Shown: piece after piece, positions 54,146 to 63,535 of the stretch
How the letters are laid out: every line of letters starts with the position of its first letter
Position numbering within the stretch: the first letter of the stretch is position 1
NCBI GenBank assembly: GCA_964526475.1
Contig: CAZGKF010000005.1
Location: forward strand, 38,822 to 102,821
Length of the DNA stretch: 64,000 nt
Direction of reading: 5' to 3'
From: CAYVTV01 sp964526475
GTDB lineage: Bacteria > Bacteroidota > Bacteroidia > Bacteroidales > GCA-2748055
The notes under the pieces: model-generated
What the model saw: only the letters and a program-made list of their open reading frames with translations
What the model was told of the DNA's origin: nothing
Databases searched by the model: none
Translations under genes and position numbers: made by a program

Positions 54146-54793
54146 TTAATTATCTTCTATTAATTTTCTATTAGAACTTCGTTGAACCCAAATAATAATA
54201 CCGACGGTAATTAATGCCATCGGTGGCAAAATCATCATTCCGTTGTTTTCATACCCTATGGCATACAAAGCTTCAGGAATAACTTTATAGTCCCAGATTG
54301 TTCCTGAACCAAGTAATTCTCTGAAAAAAGCAACAATAATAAGTATCACACCATAACCTGCTGCATTACCAATACCATCAAGGAATGCCGGCCATGGGCG
54401 GTTTCCCATAGCAAAAGCTTCCAGGCGACCCATAATTATACAATTGGTTATAATTAACCCTACGAAAACAGATAATTGCTTGCTTATATCAAATGCATAA
54501 GCTCTTAATATTTCATCTACGATAATAACCATTGAAGCAATTACTGTAAGCTGGATAATTATTCTTACGCGGGGAGGAATAGTATTCCTGAGCAAAGAAA
54601 TAACCACATTCGAGACTGCCATGACAGCCACAACTGATAATGCCATAACTATTGAAGGTTTCAGTTTTACAGTTACAGCCAGGGCGGAACATATTCCCAG
54701 TACCTGCACAGTAATAGGATTGCTGCTGTTTATAGGTTCCTTTAATAGCTTCAGATTCTTAACTGAAAATAACGGTTCTCTTTCACTCATCAT
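54146..54793 (-). CDS. nqrD: Na+-translocating NADH:quinone reductase subunit D
   Basis: 215 residues, six membrane helices, partner of NqrE. The conserved Cys regions are VQVLGICSALAVT and GLIITNCIIMGRLEAFA. The C-terminus (YENNGMMILPPMALITVG) is normal. Its start overlaps the end of nqrC by 11 bases, implying translational coupling. Confidence 0.97.
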   Translation of the reverse strand: MMSEREPLFSVKNLKLLKEPINSSNPITVQVLGICSALAVTVKLKPSIVMALSVVAVMAVSNVVISLLRNTIPPRVRIIIQLTVIASMVIIVDEILRAYAFDISKQLSVFVGLIITNCIIMGRLEAFAMGNRPWPAFLDGIGNAAGYGVILIIVAFFRELLGSGTIWDYKVIPEALYAIGYENNGMMILPPMALITVGIIIWVQRSSNRKLIEDN

Positions 54794-55535
54794 TGTTCTT
54801 ATTCATTTGTTTTCTAAAGTATGTCTCGTAAGGTTTCAGACAGTCATATAACATTTCTTCAAGGCCTTTACTTGTTATAGTGCCGCCTGAAATAGCATCT
54901 ACTGAATGTGCATCGGAAAGAGCAGTTCCTCCTTTTATTATCCGGATGGATACAAAATCGCCTGAATCATCAAAAATCTTTTTCCCTTTAAAAGCTTCCT
55001 GAAACCAACTGGTGTTTATCTCGGCTCCAAGTCCGGGAGTTTCTTTAGCATGATCAAAAACAGCACCATATATACTTGATAAATCTCCATCAAGAGCAAT
55101 GTAACCCCAGATCTGCCCCCATAAACCTCTTCCGAGCAAGGGGATTATATATTTTGATTCGCCATTTTCCTTAGTGTAGATAAATAATGGCAGGCCACGC
55201 TGTTCAACAGGTTTGGCATTCTCCACCTTCAGATTTTTTGTAATCTCAAAAGCATCCCTTCCCTCAAGTACCAATCCATTATGATCAACTACAAAGCTAT
55301 TATTGATAAATTTAATAAATTCTCCCTCAACGTAAGCATGCTTATCTTTTTGGCTATATGCATCTTCAGCTTTCCCAACAGAGCGGAGGATATCCTCCTT
55401 TTTTTCAATTTCAATATTTCTTTGTTGCAAAGGTCTTAATTGTTCAGCTACAAAAGATAGTATCGTTGCCGTAATAATAACTACAGTTGAGACATAAAGA
55501 TAAATGTATGTATTACTGAACTTCCTCATCTTCAA
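54783..55535 (-). CDS. nqrC: Na+-translocating NADH:quinone reductase subunit C
   Basis: 250 residues with one N-terminal membrane helix and a periplasmic FMN-binding domain. The flavin acceptor is the Thr in DAISGGTITSKGLEEML; most homologues have SGAT, so SGGT is a mild variant that keeps the Thr. LGRGLWGQIWGYIALDGD and GLGAEINTSWF are family blocks. Overlaps nqrB by four bases (ATGA). Confidence 0.96.
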   Translation of the reverse strand: MKMRKFSNTYIYLYVSTVVIITATILSFVAEQLRPLQQRNIEIEKKEDILRSVGKAEDAYSQKDKHAYVEGEFIKFINNSFVVDHNGLVLEGRDAFEITKNLKVENAKPVEQRGLPLFIYTKENGESKYIIPLLGRGLWGQIWGYIALDGDLSSIYGAVFDHAKETPGLGAEINTSWFQEAFKGKKIFDDSGDFVSIRIIKGGTALSDAHSVDAISGGTITSKGLEEMLYDCLKPYETYFRKQMNKNNDE

Positions 55536-56719
55536 CGCATTTGAAGGTTTGCTTTACTTCTGTTAATTCTTTTTCTGACATTAGCTTCAATTATGTAGTA
55601 ATCGATAAGCGGAGCAAAAGTATTCATCAAAAGGATTGCAAGCATCATTCCCTCGGGGAAAGCAGGATTAAGCACCCTGATAAGAATTGCCATGAAACCG
55701 ATGAGAAATCCATACAGCCATTTACCCCGTTCTGTTTGTGATGCGGACACCGGGTCTGTAGCCATAAAAACCGCTCCAAAGGCGAACCCTCCAATAATAA
55801 GATGCTCCCAATATGGTATCCGCATCAGCTCATTGACTGCAAAAAAATTCAATATTAATCCCATTATAGTTCCACCGGCAAAAACACTGACAATTATTTT
55901 CCAACTTCCTACTCCCGTATAAATAAGAAATAAAGCTCCTAAAAGTATGGCTATTGTTGAAGTCTCTCCGATGGAGCCAGGGATAAGCCCTGAAAACTTG
56001 TCCCAGAATGTGTAAGCTGTTCCCGTACCATCAACAAAAGCTGAATTCCCCGAAGCAGCCTGAGAGAGAATAGTAGCTCCGGAGAATCCGTTTATAATAC
56101 CCTCTCCACTTTTAAGGCCTGAAATCCATACCATGTCACCCGACATTTCAGATGGATATGCGAAAAAAAGAAAGGCACGCGCTAAAAGTGCCGGATTCCA
56201 TATATTCATGCCGGTACCTCCAAAAACCTCCTTTCCAATAATTACAGCAAATGCTGTGGAAACAGCTACCATCCATAATGGAATATCAGCAGGCATTATA
56301 AGAGGGATAAGCATTCCGGTAACAAGAAAGCCTTCATTAACTTCATGCTGCCGAATCTGGGCAAAAATAAACTCTATACCAAGCCCTGTAACGTAACTAA
56401 CTATTATTATTGGCAGAACCTTAATTAAACCATAAAGTATCTTATCAATGAAATCAGCTTCCGTTCCGGTTGCCAGAAAATGCTGGTAGCCTGTATTCCA
56501 GATACCAAAAAACAGGGCCGGTAACATAGCAAACACTACAAATGACATGGTTCTTTTCATATCCATGGCATCGCGAATATGAGAACCAGAATTAGTCACT
56601 GTATCCGGAACGAAAAGGAAAGTTTCAAACGCCTCAAAAGTAGAATGAAGTTTTTCAAACTTACCCCCTTCCTGAAAATGAGGTTTGATATTATCCAACA
56701 GGTTTCGTAATGCTTTCAT
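55532..56719 (-). CDS. nqrB: Na+-translocating NADH:quinone reductase subunit B
   Basis: 395 residues, about ten membrane helices; the subunit that holds riboflavin and a covalent FMN and carries the sodium path. The FMN-Thr motif SGAT is seen in NGFSGATILSQ. Conserved GGTGMNIWNPALLARAFLFF and GAVFMATDPVSASQTERG are present. Intact and normal length. Between nqrA (17-base gap) and nqrC. Confidence 0.97.
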   Translation of the reverse strand: MKALRNLLDNIKPHFQEGGKFEKLHSTFEAFETFLFVPDTVTNSGSHIRDAMDMKRTMSFVVFAMLPALFFGIWNTGYQHFLATGTEADFIDKILYGLIKVLPIIIVSYVTGLGIEFIFAQIRQHEVNEGFLVTGMLIPLIMPADIPLWMVAVSTAFAVIIGKEVFGGTGMNIWNPALLARAFLFFAYPSEMSGDMVWISGLKSGEGIINGFSGATILSQAASGNSAFVDGTGTAYTFWDKFSGLIPGSIGETSTIAILLGALFLIYTGVGSWKIIVSVFAGGTIMGLILNFFAVNELMRIPYWEHLIIGGFAFGAVFMATDPVSASQTERGKWLYGFLIGFMAILIRVLNPAFPEGMMLAILLMNTFAPLIDYYIIEANVRKRINRSKANLQMR

Positions 56720-56736
56720 ATTCTGAAAAAAATATC

Positions 56737-58089
56737 TTATTCCATTTCCTTTCTTATTAGATCAAGTCCATGCCTTATCAATCGCTGAATCTCCGTCTTT
56801 GAAGGACAAATAAATTCTGCAAGAGCAAAATCCTCCTCAGCCACCTCATAAATTCCAAGTTTTTCCATTTGATCGATATCCTCAGTTAAAATAGCTTTTA
56901 TTAACTGCATGGGATAAATATCCAAAGGTATAACCTTTTCATATTGGCCTGTTAACACCAAAGACCTTCTGCCACCTTTTAAATTTGTATCTATTCGATA
57001 TTGTGCATCAGGATTAAGCCATGACCAGAAGGCACGGTAAAAACTAAATTTATTGAAGCCAGGCATTGCCCAGCCTAAAAATTCATGTTTTTTCCCCTCT
57101 GGTATTACTGTAACCTGATTATCATAAAAACCCAGAAACCCTTCCTTTGAAATGTGAGTCCCGGTAAGCACATTTCCACTTATAACTCTCACACCCTCTT
57201 CCTTAATATTGTCATTAAGAATGGCAGAAAGAGATGTTCCACGCAGTACTTTGTAATAAACCGGTTTTTTCACTTCCGATCCGGTAAGGGCAATTACAGT
57301 TGTATTATCAACCCGGCCTTTAATGAAAAGATTACCAAGACTGATTACATCCCGGGGGCTTACATACCAAACAATATCCCCTTTATTGACCGGGTCGATA
57401 TGATGTATCTGAATCCCAACATTACCCGCAGGATGAGGGCCGCTTATTTTATGGAATGTAACATTTTTTGCATTTGAGAAAGTCTTGCAAACAGGATAAC
57501 GGGAATCCACACACAAATGGATTTTACCTTTAGTAAGCTGAAAAAGGACATCTATACCTTTCTGAAAACCTGTTTCATTATCCTTTACAATAAAATCGAT
57601 ATCAGGAGCTAATGGAGCAGTGTCAAATCCCGAAATGAAAACGGATTTCGGAAAATCAGCAGGATTTGCAACAATGGAATAGGGTCTCTGTCTTATTACC
57701 GGCCACATACCACTTTCAAGCAATATCTCTATCACTTCATCACGAGACATAGTGAGAGGATCTCCGGAGGTGAAGGATACATATTCCTCCTTGTCTGAAA
57801 CCTTAATAATGACCTCCTGAATTACACGACGCTCTCCTCTTCTTATCTCATGAACCTGACCGGTAACAGGAGATGTGTATTTTATCTCAGGATGATACTT
57901 GTCATAAAATAACTTCGACCCAATTTTTACCTCTTCACCTTGTTTTAAAATAAGCTTTGGAAAAAGACCATGAAAATCAGGAGGTTTTATAGCACAAAAA
58001 GCAGGTGTATCTGCTTTTAAATATATCTTATCAGCCATCCCTTTAAGTCTGATATCCAAACCCCTGTTAATCCTTATATAATCTGACAT
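56737..58089 (-). CDS. nqrA: Na+-translocating NADH:quinone reductase subunit A
   Basis: 450 residues, soluble, cytoplasmic face, involved in quinone binding. Start MSDYIRINRGLDIRLKG is the typical NqrA opening. Conserved blocks are FCAIKPPDFHGLFPKLILKQG, SGFDTAPLAPDIDFIV, GPHPAGNVGIQIHHIDP and AGYEVAEEDFALAEFICPSKTE-like ending (YEVAEEDFALAEFI). First gene of the nqr operon. The divergent T9SS plug gene begins 107 bases away across a palindromic promoter region. Confidence 0.97.
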   Translation of the reverse strand: MSDYIRINRGLDIRLKGMADKIYLKADTPAFCAIKPPDFHGLFPKLILKQGEEVKIGSKLFYDKYHPEIKYTSPVTGQVHEIRRGERRVIQEVIIKVSDKEEYVSFTSGDPLTMSRDEVIEILLESGMWPVIRQRPYSIVANPADFPKSVFISGFDTAPLAPDIDFIVKDNETGFQKGIDVLFQLTKGKIHLCVDSRYPVCKTFSNAKNVTFHKISGPHPAGNVGIQIHHIDPVNKGDIVWYVSPRDVISLGNLFIKGRVDNTTVIALTGSEVKKPVYYKVLRGTSLSAILNDNIKEEGVRVISGNVLTGTHISKEGFLGFYDNQVTVIPEGKKHEFLGWAMPGFNKFSFYRAFWSWLNPDAQYRIDTNLKGGRRSLVLTGQYEKVIPLDIYPMQLIKAILTEDIDQMEKLGIYEVAEEDFALAEFICPSKTEIQRLIRHGLDLIRKEME

Positions 58090-58130
58090 AATGAATGTGC
58101 TTATTATAGCTTAAATTATTTCAAAACCGT

Positions 58131-58147
58131 AAAAATAGCTATTTTTG
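58131..58147. promoter_or_regulatory. Palindrome and -7 box between nqrA and the T9SS plug gene
   Basis: 58131-58146 is a perfect 16-base palindrome, AAAAATAGCTATTTTT. Its right arm with the next base forms TATTTTTG (58140-58147), a -7 box for the plug gene 49 bases downstream. On the other strand the symmetric TATTTTTA faces nqrA but lacks the final G. It may be a bidirectional promoter or an operator. Confidence 0.5.
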
Positions 58148-58196
58148 TGTTTTGAAGCTGATAAAATATATTTATTTTTTAGAGAAATAACAACAG

Positions 58197-59501
58197 ATGA
58201 GAAAAACTGTTCATAAAATAACACTAATATTTTCAGGTCTCACTTTTATTTCCTTTTTCCTGTTAACAGCAAATCCGGATATAAATTTCACATCTCCTGT
58301 TGAGGAGGGAGTATTCAGAAAAAGTATTGCCTCAGTAATGATTCACAGAGAGGGGTGGAGATTAAGCTACCCGATTATTGAACTAAATGGAGACACAAGG
58401 CTGGAAATACGTTTTGATGATCTTACAAACATTGTTAACAACTATTCATACAAGGTAATTCATTGTGATCATAACTGGATACCCTCCTTACTGAACGAGT
58501 ATGAATATATTGATGGATTGCTGCAAAACCAGATTCTTCAATACTCCCTTTCATTTAATACATATATTAATTATGTGCATTTCAAACTGACAATCCCAAA
58601 TGAAGATATAAATTTTAAACTATCTGGTAATTACGCCCTTTTGGTGTATGAGGATTTCGATGAGGACAGGATTGCTTTTATAAAAAGATTTGTTATTACA
58701 GAAACAAAAGCAGAGGTAAGATCGGTTGTAAAAAGACCAATGTTAAACATCCACAGGAATACAGGTCAGGAAACCGACTTTAGCATAATACATGGAAATT
58801 ATCCCATTAATGATCCTTTTAGTGAAATACATGTTAAAATTCTGCAAAACGGAAGATGGGATAATGCAATTGAAGACCTGAAACCATTGTTCACGAAGGA
58901 TGGTATTTTGGACTATGACTATGACATGGAAAATATTTTTAATGGAGGAAGTGAATTCAGGTGGTTCGACATAAAAAGTATGAGGTATCAATCACCTTAT
59001 ATCAGAAATGTAATTTTCAAAGACGGGAACTTTCATGCATATTTATTTCCGGATGAATACAGGGCAGGTAAGCAATACTTTTTTGAAGACGATCTGAACG
59101 GTAAATATTATATTGAAGTCCAGGAACAACCAAATAGTGATACAGATGCAGATTATGTCTATGTTTATTTCAGCATCCCCTTTGATGCACCTTTTATACA
59201 TGGAAGGTTATTTGTTATGGGAGCCCTTACGAACTGGGTTTTCAACCAGTCGAATGAAATGAAATATAATTTTGAAACTAAATCCTATGAACTGGTTCTG
59301 CTTTTAAAACAGGGATATTATAACTATCAGTATGCTTTTATTCCTGATAACCAGAAAACAGCTGATCTTTCCCATACTGAAGGCAATCATTATGAGACGG
59401 AAAATGACTATATAATTCTGGTATATCACCGGCCTCAAAATTCCAGATATGACAGGATTATTGGTTATCAGATATTCAATTCGATACACAACAGAAACTA
59501 A
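58197..59501 (+). CDS. Type IX secretion system plug-domain protein (DUF5103)
   Basis: 434 residues with an N-terminal signal anchor (KITLIFSGLTFISFFLLTAN). Blocks MIHREGWRLSYPIIELNGDTRLEIRFDDL, SYKVIHCDHNWIP and NYVHFKLTIPNEDINFKLSGNY match the DUF5103 family, whose member Plug closes the SprA translocon of the type IX secretion system. The C-terminal third resembles a starch/glycogen-binding-like beta domain (FVMGALTNWVFNQSNEMKYNFE). No sprA or other core T9SS gene is in the window. Ends four bases inside the convergent HD-domain gene. Confidence 0.85.
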   Translation: MRKTVHKITLIFSGLTFISFFLLTANPDINFTSPVEEGVFRKSIASVMIHREGWRLSYPIIELNGDTRLEIRFDDLTNIVNNYSYKVIHCDHNWIPSLLNEYEYIDGLLQNQILQYSLSFNTYINYVHFKLTIPNEDINFKLSGNYALLVYEDFDEDRIAFIKRFVITETKAEVRSVVKRPMLNIHRNTGQETDFSIIHGNYPINDPFSEIHVKILQNGRWDNAIEDLKPLFTKDGILDYDYDMENIFNGGSEFRWFDIKSMRYQSPYIRNVIFKDGNFHAYLFPDEYRAGKQYFFEDDLNGKYYIEVQEQPNSDTDADYVYVYFSIPFDAPFIHGRLFVMGALTNWVFNQSNEMKYNFETKSYELVLLLKQGYYNYQYAFIPDNQKTADLSHTEGNHYETENDYIILVYHRPQNSRYDRIIGYQIFNSIHNRN

Positions 59502-60052
59502 TGCCCGATCTTATCATTTATCTCCTTCATGGCATCTACTGAGATCCGGATAAATTCATCAAGTGTTATTCCTATTTCCTCACATTCCATAATATTCTCA
59601 CGATTAACTGATGCAGCAAACGCTTTCTCTTTCATTCTTTTCTTAACAGACTTATATTGGACAGAATGTATCTTTCTGTCAGGATAAACCAGTGCTGTTG
59701 CATAAATCAATCCTGTTATAGTTTCCCCGGCAGCAAGAGCATGCTGTAATTCAGTATATCTCTTTTTCCCTGTGGCTTTCTCATTATGCATACTAACAGC
59801 ATCAATGATCTCCTCATCAATTTCCAGATTTCTTAGAATTTCAACTGATTTAGTCCCATGAATTAAAGGATCGGCATTTGTCATCTCCACATCAATGTCG
59901 TGAAGTAATCCTGCAAGTCCCCATTTCTCCACATCTCTGTTAAGCCTTCTGGCAATAGCCCGCAAAACCGCTTCAGAACAAATAGAATGAATACGCATTT
60001 TTTCTCCACTTACATATTTCAGCAAAACGGAATAAGCTTCCTCCCTGTCCAT
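59498..60052 (-). CDS. HD domain-containing protein
   Basis: 184 residues, metal-dependent phosphohydrolase fold. HD motif in WGLAGLLHDIDVEM with an upstream His (MRIHSICSEAV) and later VSMHNEKATGK and the LAAGETITGLI helix. This compact form is widespread and its substrate unknown; a nucleotide or phosphate ester is usual. Overlaps the plug gene by four bases tail to tail. The 140-base gap to the DUF1858 gene contains a plus-strand -7 box. Confidence 0.88.
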   Translation of the reverse strand: MDREEAYSVLLKYVSGEKMRIHSICSEAVLRAIARRLNRDVEKWGLAGLLHDIDVEMTNADPLIHGTKSVEILRNLEIDEEIIDAVSMHNEKATGKKRYTELQHALAAGETITGLIYATALVYPDRKIHSVQYKSVKKRMKEKAFAASVNRENIMECEEIGITLDEFIRISVDAMKEINDKIGH

Positions 60053-60168
60053 AATACATTCTCCTTATTTTATGATTTTAAAAAATTAAAATTAATGAAA
60101 TGATAATTATTAACAATCTAAACTACTACTCTTAGTCACTTTTTATTTAATAGAAATAAGTTATTTTG

Positions 60169-60176
60169 TAATTTTG
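60169..60176 (+). promoter_or_regulatory. Bacteroidota -7 box (TAATTTTG) for the DUF1858 gene
   Basis: Exact TAnnTTTG match 16 bases before the ATG. The -33 position is T-rich (TTT) rather than TTG. Confidence 0.45.
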
Positions 60177-60192
60177 CAAAAAAATCCGGGCT

Positions 60193-60405
60193 ATGATAAT
60201 AAAAAAAGACATCGTTATTGAGAATCTGATAAATAAGTTTCCCGCATCGGCAAAGTACTTATCTGAAAAAGGAATTACATGCATTGCCTGTGGTGAAACA
60301 ATCTGGGGAACACTGGAAGAAGCAGCAAAAGAGAAGGGTTTTGGTACAGATGACATTAATGGTTTTGTGAGAGATTTAAATAAATTACTGGATCAAAGAC
60401 AATAA
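60193..60405 (+). CDS. DUF1858 domain protein, small Cys pair protein
   Basis: 70 residues made of a single DUF1858 domain: KKDIVIENLINKFPASAKYL followed by GITCIACGE with Cys30 and Cys33, then a short helix bundle. The fold is found fused to or near redox and iron-sulfur proteins, and the CxxC could take part in metal or disulfide chemistry. Role not established. Short but clearly real: own -7 box, no overlap, good family match. The hldD gene follows 150 bases later. Confidence 0.85.
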   Translation: MIIKKDIVIENLINKFPASAKYLSEKGITCIACGETIWGTLEEAAKEKGFGTDDINGFVRDLNKLLDQRQ

Positions 60406-60555
60406 AGATCTTTTTGGGAACATCCTGCAAAAAATAAAATCGGAAAAAATGAAAAAAAATTCAGATCAGAGTATTGAAGTTTAACTGTCTATTAATCTTT
60501 AACCATGTTTACTATTTTAAATAACCGCCCCCTTTTATAATAATACCCTCAGGAA

Positions 60556-61512
60556 ATGATCATCGTAACAGGAGCCGCTGGCTTCGTAGGAAGTAATATG
60601 GTGAAAAAACTCAATCAGGAAAATTATAAGGACATTATTCTGGTTGATGACTTTTCAAGGCCTTTAAAAGAGAATAATTATAATTCCACATTATTCACTC
60701 AATTGATAGACAGAGATATCTTTCCGGATTGGCTCAGAGTGAATCACAGACCTGTTCAGTTTGTTTTCCACCTTGGAGCAAGAACAGATACCAGTGAACA
60801 GGATCAATCCGTATTTAACAATTTAAATCTAAACTACTCCAAGCATATCTGGAATATTTGTACAGAATTTGGTATCCCGCTGGTTTATGCCTCATCAGCA
60901 GCGACCTACGGCTCCGGAGAAAATGGTTATAGTGATGATCATAACCTTATACCATCTCTGAAACCTTTAAATCTTTATGGAAAATCCAAGAATGACTTTG
61001 ATAAATGGGTCCTTAAACAGGAAAATCAACCTTCCTTCTGGGCAGGTCTGAAATTTTTTAATGTGTATGGGCCATGTGAATCCCATAAAAACAGAATGGC
61101 TTCTGTTATACTTCACGCCTATAACCAGATAAAGCAAACTGGAAAGATGAAGCTTTTCAGATCACACAAGCCCGATTTCGCAGACGGGGAACAAAAAAGA
61201 GATTTTATCTATGTGAAAGATGTTGTTGATGTAATGTTTTTTTTCCTCCTGAACCGTAAAAATCGAGCGATTTACAACCTGGGAACCGGGAAAGCTGAAA
61301 CTTTTTCCGAACTGGTTCATCAAACATTTAAAGCCATGAATAAAAAACCTCTGATTGAGTATATAGACACACCCGAAGACATAAGAGACAACTATCAGTA
61401 TTTCACTGAGGCAAAAGTAGAGAAACTTCGTAAAGCAGGATATTTAAAACCATTTACATCCCTTGCCCATGGAGTAAATGATTACGTGAGGGGATTTCTG
61501 ATGGAAAACTAA
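60556..61512 (+). CDS. hldD: ADP-L-glycero-D-manno-heptose 6-epimerase
   Basis: 318 residues, extended SDR epimerase of the ADP-heptose route to lipopolysaccharide core. NAD motif TGAAGFVGSNMVKKL; HldD-specific VDDFSRPLKENN and IDRDIFPDW; active site SSAATYG with Tyr/Lys in YGKSKNDFDKW; and FFNVYGPCESHKNRMASV. This makes the heptose family clear, rather than UDP-galactose epimerase. Same pathway as gmhB at 37.8 kb. Its own transcription unit, with 150 bases upstream. Confidence 0.95.
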   Translation: MIIVTGAAGFVGSNMVKKLNQENYKDIILVDDFSRPLKENNYNSTLFTQLIDRDIFPDWLRVNHRPVQFVFHLGARTDTSEQDQSVFNNLNLNYSKHIWNICTEFGIPLVYASSAATYGSGENGYSDDHNLIPSLKPLNLYGKSKNDFDKWVLKQENQPSFWAGLKFFNVYGPCESHKNRMASVILHAYNQIKQTGKMKLFRSHKPDFADGEQKRDFIYVKDVVDVMFFFLLNRKNRAIYNLGTGKAETFSELVHQTFKAMNKKPLIEYIDTPEDIRDNYQYFTEAKVEKLRKAGYLKPFTSLAHGVNDYVRGFLMEN

Positions 61513-61605
61513 TATTTTCATAATCAACCAAAACACTAATATTTGTTTTTATATAAATATTAACTAATATTGTTTTAAGATACTAAAAATCACCCGGATT
61601 ATTAT

Positions 61606-63408
61606 ATGGACAAGACCACGGTTTACCTTAAAAAGGTACTTGCATTGCTCTTGATTTTTGTTACAGGATTGTTCCTTAATGATTTCTTAGATTATTATTA
61701 TATCATCCCTTTTTGTTTTCTTTCCTTATCATTTTTGTTTTCCCGTATAACAGGAGAAAAACCTAAATACTTATTCGGGCTGGATTATGCAAATAATTTT
61801 CTTATAAATAAGGGTGGATACTGGTTGCTTCTCAAATGGGTACTCATACTGTTCGGATTATTGTACGACCTTGCTGCAATGACTCTCGACGGGGTTTTTC
61901 ACTCATATATGCTCTTTATCGATACGATCCTGCTGATAAAAATAATTTTATACCGGATAGCATACGCTATACTCTGGTTTCTTAAACTGTTTAGTCCTCC
62001 CATTATTTTAATCTTCAAAACATTCTTTCATTATCTCATTAAATGGCCTTGGTGGATATATAAACTTGTTTTTTTAAATACTGGGGTAAGTATAAACCGT
62101 AATTTCCTTTTCGTATCTTTCAGGGGATCTTTTTTTTCTCTTTTCATTTTTTTTATTTTTTCCGGAACAGCAATTATTTTAGATATACAGGCTTTAATAT
62201 TCCTGGGAATAGTCTTAGCCACCCTGCCCCTTGCATGGGCTTCGGGAGTTATTTCCTGCATCAGGGAAAATAATCTTTCCGAAGAGACATTCGAAAAAAC
62301 AAGAATTTGTTTTAATAGCGGAACAGATACACTGAGAGTATTTATTCTTTATCTTTCCTATGTATTAATTATTACTCTCTTAGAGATTTCTTTTAATCTT
62401 CCCGGATGGATACCAGCGGTTGGTTACAGCCTTCTCGGAATTTCTCTTAATATCAATACTCTGCTTACAATAGTCCTTCTATTTCTCTGCGTAATACTTC
62501 TGTTTGCAAATATGATGCTGCCTGCCCATATAATCAAAACAAATAATATCAATGCAAACTTTAATGAGAGTATCTCTTTTCTCGGAGTAATAGGAAGGAA
62601 ATTTCTCAGGTTCCTGGTATCCCTTATCCCGGCATCCTTTTTTTCTGTTATTCTAATGATTATACCCGCAATAGTTATATCCATTGCAATATTCCTGACA
62701 ATTTCTTTGAGAAATAATATTCTGGATACACGGATTGAAATTCTGGAAGAAAAAATGTTACTAAGCAATAAGGATGCTCATTCACAGATTAAGAAGAACA
62801 TTAAACTCCTTCATTTTTATAAACACTTTCCCAAAAATATTTTGAACGAATTTGCCGGAATAAAAGAGCTATCTTCCCGGTCTGAAAAACTGAATAACGA
62901 ATTGATAAGGATACAAGGGACAATAATTAACATGCAGAAAGAATTTACTTATTTAGATGATTCTTTAAAAAACAGAGCCGGCATCCTTCATTCTTCTCCT
63001 TCCTTTTCCGGATCATCACCTGAAATTCCGGAAATCGAAACCCTTATAGAAAATAATAAAAAGAAGTATGATTTATGGAAGGAAACTCAAACAAATCTTA
63101 TTTCAGAAATCGAAACCGAAATAAGTTTTTCCAGAAATCTTTTATTTCAATTACCACTTGTTTTTCTCCTCACCGCAATATGGGCTTCCTTATTCCTGGG
63201 TATAGTATTCTCTGTCCTTATTTCATATCTGAGCAATGTTTTCTATGAACTATACAGTTTCCGGGAAGACAATAAAACCAGTTTCTTCATGCAGACTGTC
63301 AAAGAACTCAATAACAAGGACAATAACCAGCCTTTACTTGGTTTCACTCTGTTAGGCTTATGTGCTATTCTGATTTTGTTCCTCTTGTCAGTTACCAGCT
63401 GGTTTTAA
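61606..63408 (+). CDS. Polytopic membrane protein with a coiled-coil insert, function unknown
   Basis: 600 residues, not recognised. About ten membrane helices lie in the first 370 residues (for example LLLIFVTGLFLNDFL, VLIITLLEISFN, LTIVLLFLCVILLFANMML), then a charged coiled coil of roughly 140 residues (from RIEILEEKMLLSNKD to KETQTNLISEIE), a helix hairpin (LPLVFLLTAIWASLFLGIVFS), and a last C-terminal helix (GFTLLGLCAILILFLLSV). No catalytic motif seen. The coiled coil probably projects on one side of the membrane as a partner-binding arm. Lies alone between hldD and the pterin gene. Confidence 0.75.
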   Translation: MDKTTVYLKKVLALLLIFVTGLFLNDFLDYYYIIPFCFLSLSFLFSRITGEKPKYLFGLDYANNFLINKGGYWLLLKWVLILFGLLYDLAAMTLDGVFHSYMLFIDTILLIKIILYRIAYAILWFLKLFSPPIILIFKTFFHYLIKWPWWIYKLVFLNTGVSINRNFLFVSFRGSFFSLFIFFIFSGTAIILDIQALIFLGIVLATLPLAWASGVISCIRENNLSEETFEKTRICFNSGTDTLRVFILYLSYVLIITLLEISFNLPGWIPAVGYSLLGISLNINTLLTIVLLFLCVILLFANMMLPAHIIKTNNINANFNESISFLGVIGRKFLRFLVSLIPASFFSVILMIIPAIVISIAIFLTISLRNNILDTRIEILEEKMLLSNKDAHSQIKKNIKLLHFYKHFPKNILNEFAGIKELSSRSEKLNNELIRIQGTIINMQKEFTYLDDSLKNRAGILHSSPSFSGSSPEIPEIETLIENNKKKYDLWKETQTNLISEIETEISFSRNLLFQLPLVFLLTAIWASLFLGIVFSVLISYLSNVFYELYSFREDNKTSFFMQTVKELNNKDNNQPLLGFTLLGLCAILILFLLSVTSWF

Positions 63409-63480
63409 TTCAGTAACTCACGCAAGTTGTTAATTAACTTATAATTCATATTAATTTATCCTGGCTATTCTTATATTTCT

Positions 63481-63488
63481 TAATTTTG
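63481..63488 (+). promoter_or_regulatory. Bacteroidota -7 box (TAATTTTG) for the pterin synthase gene
   Basis: Exact TAnnTTTG match 47 bases before the ATG, after a terminating AT-rich gap. No TTG at -33. Confidence 0.45.
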
Positions 63489-63535
63489 TATCTTCCTTAT
63501 ATAACAATGATCAGTTTATATCAATTTTTTCACAA

